The notes: generated by a model from the letters alone, not told the origin. A stretch of DNA of 5,482 bases from Betaproteobacteria bacterium (GCA_016868095.1 VGHV01000182.1:1-5482); one strand, 5' to 3'; positions 1-5,482 are shown, counted from the stretch's first letter. A program made the numbers and translations.

Positions 1-8
1 TCGTTTAT

Positions 9-878
9 TCATCGATGGGGCATGAAATTCAGAACGACCTCTTCAATCGCGGGCGGATCAAAAGCGATGTCGCCCTCGAGCGCCAAATCATCAACGGCAA
101 GGGATTGAAAATCAAAAGCATCCCGATCCATCAAGTGCGAAGGAACCAGTCTGCCGAGGGCTGAAAACACATGATCAACTCGACCGGGAAACTGCTTTTC
201 CCAAGTGCGCATCAGCTGTTTGACCTCTTGTCGCTTGAGATTGTCCTGGGAGCCACATAAATCACAAGGGATGATCGGAAAGGCGCGCCACGCGGCATAA
301 GCTTCCAAGTCGCGCTCCCGCACATAGGCAAGCGGCCGAATCACGATGTGCTTGCCGTCGTCAGCGCGCAACTTGGCTGGCATTCCTTTGAGCTTGCCAC
401 CATAAAAGAGGTTGAGAAAAAAGGTCTCCAAAATATCGTCACGGTGGTGGCCGAGGGCGATTTTGCTCGCACCGAGTTCGTCTGCGACCCGATACAAAAT
501 ACCGCGTCGTAGCCTTGAACAAAGCGAACACATGGGCTTACCCTGGGGAATCACCCGGGTCACAATGCTGTAAGTGTCTTGGGTTTCGATATGAAAGGGC
601 ACAGCAAGGCTGCGCAAGTAATTCGGCAGTACATCGGCTGGAAAGCCCGGCTGCTTTTGATCGAGATTGACGGCGATCAATTCAAAATCGACAGGGGAGC
701 GTTCACGCAAGGTCAACAGTAAATCGAGCAGGGCGTAGCTATCTTTACCACCGGATAGGCATACCATCACTTTATCGCCGTCTTCAATCATCTGAAAGTC
801 GCCGATCGCCTGGCCGGTTAGACGCAATAAACGCTTATGCAATTTATTGCGTTCGTAGGCAAGCTTATCGTTCATCAT
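9..878 (-). CDS. ttcA: tRNA 2-thiocytidine(32) synthetase TtcA
   Basis: TtcA is a cytoplasmic ATP-dependent enzyme that replaces oxygen with sulfur at position 2 of cytidine 32 in tRNA anticodon loops, using an iron-sulfur cluster. Seen here: an N-ATP-pyrophosphatase (PP-loop) motif SGGKDS at about residues 42-47, a CSLC pair at about 117/120 with the following RLRRG, the GHHRDD segment, and a second PCDLCGSQ cysteine pair at about 205/208. These are the family signatures for ATP binding and [4Fe-4S] ligation. The product is 289 aa, slightly shorter than the E. coli protein (about 311). The chosen ATG at 876-878 overlaps the folB stop as ATGA; the next codon is also ATG, so the start could be 3 bases later. 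The reading frame stays open to 920, but that extension lies inside folB and adds a non-family leader. No Shine-Dalgarno sequence precedes the start, which fits translational coupling to folB. Confidence 0.96.
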   Translation of the reverse strand: MMNDKLAYERNKLHKRLLRLTGQAIGDFQMIEDGDKVMVCLSGGKDSYALLDLLLTLRERSPVDFELIAVNLDQKQPGFPADVLPNYLRSLAVPFHIETQDTYSIVTRVIPQGKPMCSLCSRLRRGILYRVADELGASKIALGHHRDDILETFFLNLFYGGKLKGMPAKLRADDGKHIVIRPLAYVRERDLEAYAAWRAFPIIPCDLCGSQDNLKRQEVKQLMRTWEKQFPGRVDHVFSALGRLVPSHLMDRDAFDFQSLAVDDLALEGDIAFDPPAIEEVVLNFMPHR

Positions 879-1270
879 GCTTGGGCAAAGCGAATCGATT
901 CGATACCAACGGTTTTGCAATCCGGATAAACATCAGGCTTTTCAGTGCGAACCGTTGCTGCCCGAACGGCACTAAGTTCGAGGCAAAAGCTGAGCACTTC
1001 GTCAATCAGGGTTTCTTGCAGGTTGAAGTGGCGAGATGCTGCAAGTGATGCGATACCTTCGCGCAATTTGTCATAGTCAAGAGTGTCTTGCACATCGTCG
1101 CGGTTCGAATACGAGGCTTGAATCGGTACAAAAAGTGCTACTGTAATTTTAACACGTTGGCGGGCCTGACGCTCAAACTCATGAAAACCGATCGAAGCTT
1201 GGACTTCGAGGTCTTCGATGAAGATTCGCCGACAATCGCTTAATTGGGGATGTAAGAGCAAAGAAGTCAT
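875..1270 (-). CDS. folB: Dihydroneopterin aldolase FolB
   Basis: FolB cleaves 7,8-dihydroneopterin to 6-hydroxymethyl-7,8-dihydropterin and glycolaldehyde in cytoplasmic folate synthesis; family members often also epimerise dihydroneopterin to dihydromonapterin. The 131-aa length is near the usual 115-130. Matching landmarks are IGFHEFE at 27-33, whose final Glu is the conserved pterin-site acid, DYDKL with Tyr66, [10 protein letters not shown] with Glu87 aligned to the second conserved Glu, and the EKPDV motif with catalytic-type Lys111. The first roughly 13 residues form a short leader before the IFIEDLEV strand that begins the fold. The ATG at 1268-1270 overlaps the stop of the upstream SDR gene as ATGA, and the stop overlaps the ttcA start in the same way. 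Only a weak GGA stands 9 bases before the ATG, so expression probably depends on coupling. FolX-type epimerase is the main alternative; the link to a pteridine-reductase-like gene does not decide between them. Confidence 0.93.
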   Translation of the reverse strand: MTSLLLHPQLSDCRRIFIEDLEVQASIGFHEFERQARQRVKITVALFVPIQASYSNRDDVQDTLDYDKLREGIASLAASRHFNLQETLIDEVLSFCLELSAVRAATVRTEKPDVYPDCKTVGIESIRFAQA

Positions 1271-2187
1271 GAACTTGATTCCGATTCGAGACGATCGCTG
1301 GTCGTAAACATCACATCGCGCGCGCTGGCTTGCAAGTGTTGTCCACCATCGACCAATAAATTCACGCCTGTGATGGCTCTGGCGTGAAGCAAATAGACGA
1401 TGGCCTGCACGATATCGCTAGGCTCTGAGGATCGTCCCAAGGGGGTTTGTTGGTGGGCCTGGGCAAAGCCTGCATCGCTTTGATCGCCCGAGAGCATGGT
1501 GATCCCGGGTGAGACCGCAAGCACGCGCAAATAAGGGGCAAAGTCGCGTGCCATGAGGTCGGTGGCCTGCCACAGCGCTGCTTTGCTGAGGGTGTAGGAA
1601 AAAAAATCGGGATTGGGGTTATGCAATTTCTGATCGAGCAAATTGATCACAACCCCTTGCTTAGAGGGCTTAGCCGCGCTGCAATAGGCAAACAGGGCCT
1701 GAGTCAACAAGACCGGCGCAACAAGATTAGGCATCCAGTGCGCAAGTAAACCGTCAGCGTTAACATCCTTGGGCCCGTCCCAGGCAAACCGCGAGGCGTT
1801 GTTAATCACTGCATCTAGGCCTTGCGCTTGCTCGAGTGCTTGTTTAAAAAGCCCACCGACCTGAGTCGGATCAGACAAATCGGCAGCAATCGTCCAGGCG
1901 CGCTGACCCAGGGCACGAACCTGATCAGCAGTCTTTTGCGCGTCCTCATGCGAATGCTGATAGTGCACTACCACATCCCATTGCGCCTTCGCGAGTCCAA
2001 GGGCAATGGCCTGGCCAATCCGTTTGCCGGCACCAGTGACTAAGGCCACAGGCGTATTGTTGCCCCGTTGTGCGTGCTGTGATTCAGGCAATGACTGTCC
2101 TTGGGCGTTGTTGTCATGGCCTGGCTCAGGCCTTGCCACGGCTGTGCTTTGGGCGGGACTAAGGGGCGAACTTGCTGAGGCTTGCAT
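1267..2187 (-). CDS. SDR-family oxidoreductase, pteridine reductase (PTR1/FolM)-like
   Basis: A short-chain dehydrogenase/reductase of 306 aa as drawn. Numbered from the ATG at 2187, it has the nucleotide-binding motif TGAGKRIG (51-58), NNAS (129-132), NLLDQ with Asp185, YTLSK with Tyr198 and Lys202, SPG (226-228), and the terminal LVDGGQHL. A Lys-Arg in the glycine motif suggests NADPH. An Asp where most SDRs carry the catalytic Ser, with Tyr and Lys, is the triad arrangement of pteridine reductase PTR1; E. coli FolM has a similar layout. With folB directly downstream, reduction of a dihydropterin or dihydrofolate is a reasonable inference, though unproven. The start is uncertain: the ATG at 2187 has no ribosome binding site and gives a Ser/Pro/Gln/Ala-rich 45-residue tail before the Rossmann strand, while a TTG at 2089-2091 with AAGGA six bases upstream would give a more usual 274 aa. 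The frame is open to 2379, but that part lies inside the divergent gene. A Ser-rich tail follows the normal family end. Confidence 0.88.
   Translation of the reverse strand: MQASASSPLSPAQSTAVARPEPGHDNNAQGQSLPESQHAQRGNNTPVALVTGAGKRIGQAIALGLAKAQWDVVVHYQHSHEDAQKTADQVRALGQRAWTIAADLSDPTQVGGLFKQALEQAQGLDAVINNASRFAWDGPKDVNADGLLAHWMPNLVAPVLLTQALFAYCSAAKPSKQGVVINLLDQKLHNPNPDFFSYTLSKAALWQATDLMARDFAPYLRVLAVSPGITMLSGDQSDAGFAQAHQQTPLGRSSEPSDIVQAIVYLLHARAITGVNLLVDGGQHLQASARDVMFTTSDRLESESSS
2098..2102 (-). promoter_or_regulatory. Candidate ribosome binding site for an internal TTG start of the SDR gene
   Basis: On the minus strand AAGGA lies six bases before an in-frame TTG at 2089-2091. This is the best Shine-Dalgarno match near the beginning of the SDR gene, and translation from this TTG would begin about 14 residues before the Rossmann motif, as is usual for the family. 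If it is used, 2092-2187 is untranslated leader. Confidence 0.4.
2118..2132 (-). promoter_or_regulatory. GC-rich hairpin in the 5' part of the SDR gene or its leader
   Basis: GGCCTG and CAGGCC form a perfect six-pair stem around the three-base loop GCT. It lies 16 bases upstream of the AAGGA site, so in a TTG-started transcript it would sit in the leader. No T run follows on either strand, so it is not a typical intrinsic terminator. A regulatory role is only a possibility. Confidence 0.25.
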
Positions 2188-2244
2188 CTTGCGCAGTCGG
2201 GCTTGGATTTGGAGCGTTGGCCGCGCAGTGTAACCTGCGCAACC
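2188..2244. promoter_or_regulatory. Divergent intergenic control region with inverted repeats
   Basis: This 57-base gap separates the SDR ATG (minus) from the methyltransferase ATG (plus), so promoters or operators for both directions should lie in or next to it. It holds an 8-bp inverted repeat, TTGCGCAG at 2189-2196 against CTGCGCAA at 2235-2242, so each start codon is preceded on its own strand by CTGCGCAA one or two bases away. A tighter palindrome, GCGCAG-N6-CTGCGC, occupies 2223-2240. Either an operator or an RNA hairpin at the methyltransferase start is possible. Neither start has a Shine-Dalgarno sequence, and no convincing plus-strand sigma-70 promoter was seen. Confidence 0.4.
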
Positions 2245-2257
2245 ATGAGTATGTCTA
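2227..2257 (-). promoter_or_regulatory. Weak candidate sigma-70 promoter for the SDR-folB-ttcA operon
   Basis: On the minus strand TAGACA (2252-2257, five of six against TTGACA) and TACACT (2227-2232, four of six against TATAAT) are 19 bases apart, longer than the preferred 17. The -10 hexamer falls within the palindrome at 2223-2240, so a protein bound there could block it. Matches of this quality arise by chance. Confidence 0.22.
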
Positions 2258-3468
2258 GCCATCAAAGCTTGTCCGATCTGATCCGTCTCGAGATCCAAAA
2301 GGCATCGGGTTGGCTTGGCTTTGATCGATTCATGGGCATGGCACTTTATGCCCCTGGCCATGGCTATTACAGTGGCCATCGCTCGCCCTTCGGTGCACAG
2401 GGTGATTTTGTGACAGCACCAGCGATCAGCCCCTGGTATGGCGATTGTCTAGCCCGCCAGATCATCCAGGTGCTCGATACGATTGGTAGCGATCAAGTGC
2501 TTGAATTTGGGGCGGGAGACGGCAGGCTTGCTGCGCAAATCCTCAACTATGCTGAGCAAATAAAGCGGCCGATCGGATACCAGATTATCGAGTTATCAGC
2601 GGGTTTAAAAAAGCAACAACAAGACCGCATAGGACAAGCGTCAGCTGATGCCTTTGCGCAGGTCAGTTGGCTCGAGCGTCTTCCAGATCCCGGGTTTCGA
2701 GGCGTCATGCTTGCCCATGAGGTTCTCGACGCCATGCCTGTGCGTCTTTTTGTCCATCGATGTGAGCCGCAGGCGCAAGTACAGTGGTTTGAACGAGGGC
2801 TCGGCCTAAAGGCGTCAGGGCAAGCGCGTGATGATTCGCCGCCATGGCAATTTGTTGACCGCTTATGCGATCCCTCATGGGCTATCCGCCTCGAAGCGCT
2901 TAAGCATGCCTGTCAACAGCAATGGCAGGAGGACTGGCCTGATGGGATGATCATCGAATGGCACGAACAAGCGCAAGCCTGGATCCGCAGCCTTGCTGGC
3001 GTGCTCGAACAAGGGCTTTTACTGCTGATCGATTATGGTTTTCCCGCGCATGAGTACTACCTGCCCCAACGCGAAGAAGGCACCCTCATGACCCATCGCC
3101 AACATCGCGCGGGAACTGAGGTTTTGGCCCACCCCGGCGAACAGGATGTGAGTGTGCATGTCGACTTCACGTCAATGGCCCGTGTTGCCCTGGAAGAGGG
3201 CATGAACTTATCAGGGTATTGTGCGCAAGCAAGGTTCTTGATGAATATGGGATTGCTTGATATCGCAAGTTCATGGGCTCAATCGCAAGGCAACTTAAAC
3301 TCAGTCCAAGCAATGTCGCAACTAGCCGGCGTGCAAAAGCTGCTCTCTGAGGCCGAAATGGGCGAACTATTCAAATTCATGGCCTTGAGTCGCGGCCTCG
3401 AAAACCTGGATCTCATCGGTTTTCGCCAAGGCGATCGGAGCGGTCGGCTCGGCCTTCAAGCATGTTGA
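2245..3468 (+). CDS. Class I SAM-dependent methyltransferase, MidA/NDUFAF7 family
   Basis: A 407-aa protein of the COG1565 (DUF185, MidA) family. Mitochondrial NDUFAF7 dimethylates an arginine of the complex I subunit NDUFS2; the substrate of bacterial members is mostly unknown. Visible in order: ALYAPGHGYYSG (33-44), FGAQGDFVTAP (49-59), the SAM-binding loop LEFGAGDG (86-93), the strand end IIELS (114-118) that normally contacts the SAM ribose, AHEVLDAMPV (157-166) where many relatives read NEVLDALPV, LLIDYG (260-265), EEGTLMTHRQH (277-287), and QDVSVHVDFT (300-309), followed by the C-terminal helical region. Length is normal for the family. The ATG at 2245 is chosen because the family fold begins soon after it; a second in-frame ATG at 2251 is equally possible, and a TTG at 2182 would add a leader unlike the family. 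No Shine-Dalgarno is visible. The end overlaps the next gene by seven bases. Cytoplasmic, no signal peptide. Methylation of NuoD would be extrapolation. Confidence 0.92.
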   Translation: MSMSSHQSLSDLIRLEIQKASGWLGFDRFMGMALYAPGHGYYSGHRSPFGAQGDFVTAPAISPWYGDCLARQIIQVLDTIGSDQVLEFGAGDGRLAAQILNYAEQIKRPIGYQIIELSAGLKKQQQDRIGQASADAFAQVSWLERLPDPGFRGVMLAHEVLDAMPVRLFVHRCEPQAQVQWFERGLGLKASGQARDDSPPWQFVDRLCDPSWAIRLEALKHACQQQWQEDWPDGMIIEWHEQAQAWIRSLAGVLEQGLLLLIDYGFPAHEYYLPQREEGTLMTHRQHRAGTEVLAHPGEQDVSVHVDFTSMARVALEEGMNLSGYCAQARFLMNMGLLDIASSWAQSQGNLNSVQAMSQLAGVQKLLSEAEMGELFKFMALSRGLENLDLIGFRQGDRSGRLGLQAC

Positions 3469-3656
3469 GGTGGTTGCTGGTTACCGTGCTTGCACTGATC
3501 CTTTTCAGTGGTCTGCAGCCCTTATTGCGTCGACTCGGATGGGGTCGGCTGCCAGGCGATTTCGAGCTAAAGTTTGGCAAGCGAAGCCTATGGTTGCCCC
3601 TTGGCTCCACGTTGCTCTTATCACTGCTCGTCGGTCTTATTGCGCGCTGGCTCTAG
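3462..3656 (+). CDS. Small two-helix membrane protein, DUF2905 type
   Basis: A 64-aa protein with a hydrophobic helix at about residues 3-20, a short basic middle containing LGWGRLPGDFELKFGKRS, and a second hydrophobic helix at about 46-62. The GRLPGDFEL stretch between two helices is typical of DUF2905 proteins, whose function is not known. Both termini probably lie on the same side of the inner membrane; the arginine and lysine-rich loop suggests it is cytoplasmic, with the termini outside, but this is a guess from charge alone. The ATG lies inside the last codons of the methyltransferase gene in another frame (7-base overlap) and has no clear ribosome binding site, so translation is likely coupled and the two genes share a transcript. 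The hydrophobic pattern and family motif argue that this small frame is real, unlike the longer frame starting at 3470, which has no family features. Confidence 0.85.
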   Translation: MLRWLLVTVLALILFSGLQPLLRRLGWGRLPGDFELKFGKRSLWLPLGSTLLLSLLVGLIARWL

Positions 3657-3698
3657 CTCAGCACAACGGCGCGCTTGAGCCCAGCACAACGGCTGGCT
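3653..3698. repeat. Degenerate 23-bp tandem repeat in the convergent gap
   Basis: Two units, 3653-3675 and 3676-3698, agree at 18 of 23 positions by hand and share an exact CAGCACAACGGC (3659-3670 and 3682-3693). A weaker third start, CTAGCTTAG, follows at 3699. The 11-mer TGGCTCTAGCT is also duplicated, at 3648-3658 and 3694-3704, flanking the array. The array covers the end of the DUF2905 gene and nearly all the gap before the convergent oxidoreductase gene. Replication slippage is the simplest origin. Confidence 0.65.
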
Positions 3699-3699
3699 C
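3677..3699. terminator. Possible bidirectional terminator hairpin
   Basis: GAGCC and GGCTC pair around an inner AGC/GCT stem with one bulged C and the loop ACAACG, an eight-pair imperfect hairpin between two convergent genes. Its position suits transcription termination in both directions. No T run follows on either strand, so intrinsic termination would be inefficient. A further GGCTC at 3649-3653 could pair with the same GAGCC arm, giving an alternative fold. Confidence 0.35.
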
Positions 3700-3703
3700 T
3701 AGC

Positions 3704-4669
3704 TTAGGACGCCGCGATGAGGGCTGCGCGCGCTGCATGGTACTCATCAGCAATACGATCAACCAGCGCTCCTGCGCTTTGTACCGCGTCGACGGCACCG
3801 ATGCCTTGTCCGCAACCCCAAATATCTTTCCAGGCCTTTTTATCCATATTACCGCCCGAATTGAAGTTCATTTTGCTGGGATCGCTCTCTGGCAGTTGGT
3901 CGGGGTCAAGACCTGCTTGTTCGATAGAGCGGCGAAGGTAATTGCCGTGTACCCCGGTAAATAAATTGGTGTAAACAATGTCTTTGGCTGAGCCTTCAAC
4001 GATGGCCTGCTTATAGCTATCTTTGGCGTTGGCTTCGTCGGTCGCGATAAAAGCTGATCCGATGTAGGCAAAGTCTGCGCCCATGGCTTGGGATGCCAAA
4101 ACGCCAGCCCCGGTCGCAATCGAGCCCGATAAGGCGATCGGCCCTTTGAACCAGCGGCGGGTTTCTGAGACGAGTGCAAAAGGGGATTGTCTGCCTGCAT
4201 GTCCCCCTGCGCCCGAGGCAACCAGGATTAAGCCATCAGCCCCTTTCTCGATCGCTTTATGGGCGAAAAACTGATCGATCACATCATGCAAGACCATGCC
4301 GCCATAGCTGTGGATGGCCTCATTGAGTTCGGGTCTTGCTCCGAGCGACGTAATCACCAAGGGAACTTTGTGTTTAACGCATAGTGCGACGTCCTGCTCT
4401 AAACGGTCGTTTGATTTGTGAACGATTTGATTGACGGCGAAGGGCGCTGCAGGCCGATCTGGATTAGCCTGATTCCATGCGTCGAGTTCATCGTGGATGC
4501 GGATCAGCCATTGCTCGAGTACTTCGATCGGTCTGGCATTGAGCGCAGGAAACGAGCCGACTATACCGGCCTTGCACTGGGCGATGACTAAATCTGGGTT
4601 AGAAACAATAAAAAGCGGGGCAGCAATGACTGGGATGCGAAGACTCGCCTTTAGTTGTTCAAGTGTCAT
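3704..4669 (-). CDS. NAD(P)H-dependent flavin oxidoreductase, nitronate monooxygenase-like
   Basis: A 321-aa FMN-dependent TIM-barrel protein of the nitronate monooxygenase / 2-nitropropane dioxygenase family (COG2070). True nitronate monooxygenases oxidise toxic alkyl nitronates such as propionate 3-nitronate; other members are NADH:quinone reductases or enoyl reductases. Seen: the N-terminal strand IPVIAAPLFIVSNPDLV (12-28), SGAGGHAG (152-159) with His157 where class I enzymes carry the catalytic His, the phosphate-binding GSIATGAG (182-189) followed by GADFAYIGSAFIAT, and C-terminal GQGIGAV, a common family ending. Length fits. The ATG at 4667-4669 is preferred because the family begins with a strand soon after it and GAGG lies eight bases upstream; the frame is open to 4753, but that part overlaps cca and resembles nothing. 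Ten bases separate it from cca, so the two are probably co-transcribed. Its substrate cannot be told from sequence. Confidence 0.9.
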   Translation of the reverse strand: MTLEQLKASLRIPVIAAPLFIVSNPDLVIAQCKAGIVGSFPALNARPIEVLEQWLIRIHDELDAWNQANPDRPAAPFAVNQIVHKSNDRLEQDVALCVKHKVPLVITSLGARPELNEAIHSYGGMVLHDVIDQFFAHKAIEKGADGLILVASGAGGHAGRQSPFALVSETRRWFKGPIALSGSIATGAGVLASQAMGADFAYIGSAFIATDEANAKDSYKQAIVEGSAKDIVYTNLFTGVHGNYLRRSIEQAGLDPDQLPESDPSKMNFNSGGNMDKKAWKDIWGCGQGIGAVDAVQSAGALVDRIADEYHAARAALIAAS

Positions 4670-4677
4670 GGAAGGGG

Positions 4678-4682
4678 CCTCA
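4678..4682 (-). promoter_or_regulatory. Ribosome binding site overlapping the cca stop codon
   Basis: On the minus strand TGAGG combines the cca stop TGA (4682-4680) with GAGG (4681-4678), eight bases before the oxidoreductase ATG. It fixes that start and suggests that ribosomes ending on cca help initiation on the next gene. Confidence 0.6.
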
Positions 4683-5482
4683 TGGGCGTGGGTTGTGAAG
4701 GCCCCGAGGATAACGTGTTCGTAGCGCCTTCGATAGTTCGAGCGCTCGTACAAGCCTTATAGCCTCGCCCAGGGCAGGACCCTTAAGCCTGCGTTGCGAT
4801 TCGCTTAAGTTGAGCTCGGCATGACGATAATCCTCAGCGAGTACTTTAAGCGCCTCGATCGCGCGCTTGCTTCTGAGGCTCGCTTGGGATTGCACCGCAG
4901 GGTGCCAGCGGATCACGGCAAGCAAGTCATGCAGTTGCTGGGGCCTTCGCATCAGGTCAATCGATTCAAAAAACCCAGCTATTGATTGAGCTTGTGCAGC
5001 ACGGACTTCATCGGAAAGTGGCTGCAAGCCTGCCATCGAGTCACCATGCTGATCAGGCGTGTATGGATCGTCGAAAAGGATGTCCAGCAAGCTGCTTTGA
5101 TGTTTGCGCACTTGATGGCAAAGCGCTTGCGTCTCACGTGGCATTTTCAAGCTCGCCAAAACCGGCTCACGAAATTGCTCATAGGTAAGCGCACAAAGAA
5201 TTCCCCAAGTGAGTCCTCGCTTTGCCCCATCAGCGGCTGCAAGATCGAGTTGAGCAAGCATTGGCTCCTCATCCTCACTCAAGCGGTCAAAGGGTTTGAG
5301 CTTGCAATCGGCCAGACAGCGCCAAAGCGCCGAGGGTTTGATTTCAGCCATGCCTTGATCGAGTTCGCGCCAGACACGCTCAGCGGTCCAGTGGTCGGTT
5401 TCGCCAACTTGAACCATCTCACGCATGAGTGTCATGGTTTCGGGATGGATCTGAAAGCTTGGAAAACGTGCCGCAAAACGTG
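4680..5482 (-). CDS. cca: CCA tRNA nucleotidyltransferase, C-terminal part (gene runs off the window)
   Basis: The 3' 266 codons of the CCA-adding enzyme, which builds or repairs the CCA end of tRNA from CTP and ATP. The frame is open to the right edge, where it reads RFAARFPSF, then HPETMTLMREMVQVGETDHWTAERVWREL. This matches the neck region of class II Cca (E. coli: ARFAARY, APETLALMREM, LTPERVWKE), so the catalytic head with its metal-binding acids and nucleotide template lies outside the window. Further on, FFESIDLMRRPQ at about 4946-4981 aligns with LFDSIDAWRKPQ of E. coli, and GPALGEAIRLVRALELSKAL near the end aligns with the terminal helix. The HD-type phosphohydrolase motifs present in E. 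coli are not there: LCHDLGK is replaced by LCALTYE near 5178-5204, and the HPEIDTGIH and HHGHGP segments are missing. CCA addition should be unaffected. It sits just upstream of the flavin oxidoreductase gene. A start codon at 5433-5435 would make a headless protein and is not proposed. Confidence 0.92.
   Translation of the reverse strand, partial: RFAARFPSFQIHPETMTLMREMVQVGETDHWTAERVWRELDQGMAEIKPSALWRCLADCKLKPFDRLSEDEEPMLAQLDLAAADGAKRGLTWGILCALTYEQFREPVLASLKMPRETQALCHQVRKHQSSLLDILFDDPYTPDQHGDSMAGLQPLSDEVRAAQAQSIAGFFESIDLMRRPQQLHDLLAVIRWHPAVQSQASLRSKRAIEALKVLAEDYRHAELNLSESQRRLKGPALGEAIRLVRALELSKALRTRYPRGLHNPRP

Noticed and set aside
891..902. Perfect 12-bp palindrome CGAATCGATTCG shortly before the ttcA start
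   Set aside because: About one such palindrome is expected by chance in a window this size, and it is explained by coding codons for Glu-Ser-Ile-Arg of FolB.
879..920. N-terminal extension of ttcA into folB
   Set aside because: It adds 14 residues overlapping folB; the ATGA junction at 875-878 matches the other junction in this operon.
2182..2244. Upstream TTG start for the methyltransferase
   Set aside because: It would add 21 residues unlike the family and has no suitably spaced ribosome binding site; the ATG at 2245 (or 2251) fits better.
2040..2246. Minus-strand 68-codon frame, which could be read as a leader peptide before the TTG start of the SDR gene
   Set aside because: No ribosome binding site or attenuator-like codon run was seen, and it is in another frame over the SDR N-terminal region.
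3470..3964. A 164-codon plus-strand open frame across the DUF2905 gene, the gap and the end of the oxidoreductase gene
   Set aside because: It is out of frame with a recognisable DUF2905 gene and antisense to a well-conserved flavoprotein gene, with no family-like motif.
3868..4221. A 117-codon minus-strand frame inside the oxidoreductase gene
   Set aside because: It overlaps the flavin-binding motifs of the real gene in another frame and has no domain features.
4670..4753. N-terminal extension of the oxidoreductase into cca
   Set aside because: The added residues are antisense-free shadow sequence of the cca 3' end, and the ATG at 4669 has GAGG at good spacing.
1..5482. tRNA, rRNA, CRISPR, insertion sequence, prophage or toxin-antitoxin elements
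   Set aside because: None was found on either strand; all long stretches are accounted for by the seven genes.

Overview
The window looks like ordinary chromosomal DNA from a betaproteobacterium, most likely Burkholderiales. This rests on protein style and on my memory that a MidA-type methyltransferase, an SDR, folB and ttcA lie close together in that order; I could not run a search. G+C looks moderate, about the mid-50s percent by eye. The DNA is densely coding, with seven genes and no tRNA, rRNA, mobile element, CRISPR array or integrase. The only gene-free stretches are two short intergenic gaps.

Left part (9-2187, minus strand): a three-gene operon read right to left, made of a pteridine-reductase-like SDR, dihydroneopterin aldolase (folB) and the tRNA 2-thiocytidine synthetase ttcA. 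Each junction is a 4-base ATGA stop/start overlap, so translation is probably coupled. The first two genes fit pterin/folate metabolism; the third modifies tRNA.

Middle (2188-3656): a short divergent control region with inverted repeats. It is followed on the plus strand by a MidA/NDUFAF7-family methyltransferase whose end overlaps a small two-helix membrane protein of the DUF2905 type.

Right part (3657-5482): a convergent gap of 47 bases contains a degenerate 23-bp tandem repeat that can fold into a hairpin. Beyond it, on the minus strand, are a flavin-dependent nitronate-monooxygenase-like oxidoreductase and, upstream of that, the 3' two thirds of cca (CCA-adding enzyme), which runs off the right edge. 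The cca stop codon forms part of the ribosome binding site of the oxidoreductase gene.

I do not see a new defence, mobile or biosynthetic system. The most useful oddities are a Cca whose HD phosphohydrolase motifs are missing, a PTR1/FolM-like reductase tightly coupled to folB, an unresolved start for that reductase, and excess of the palindromes CGATCG and TGCGCA.
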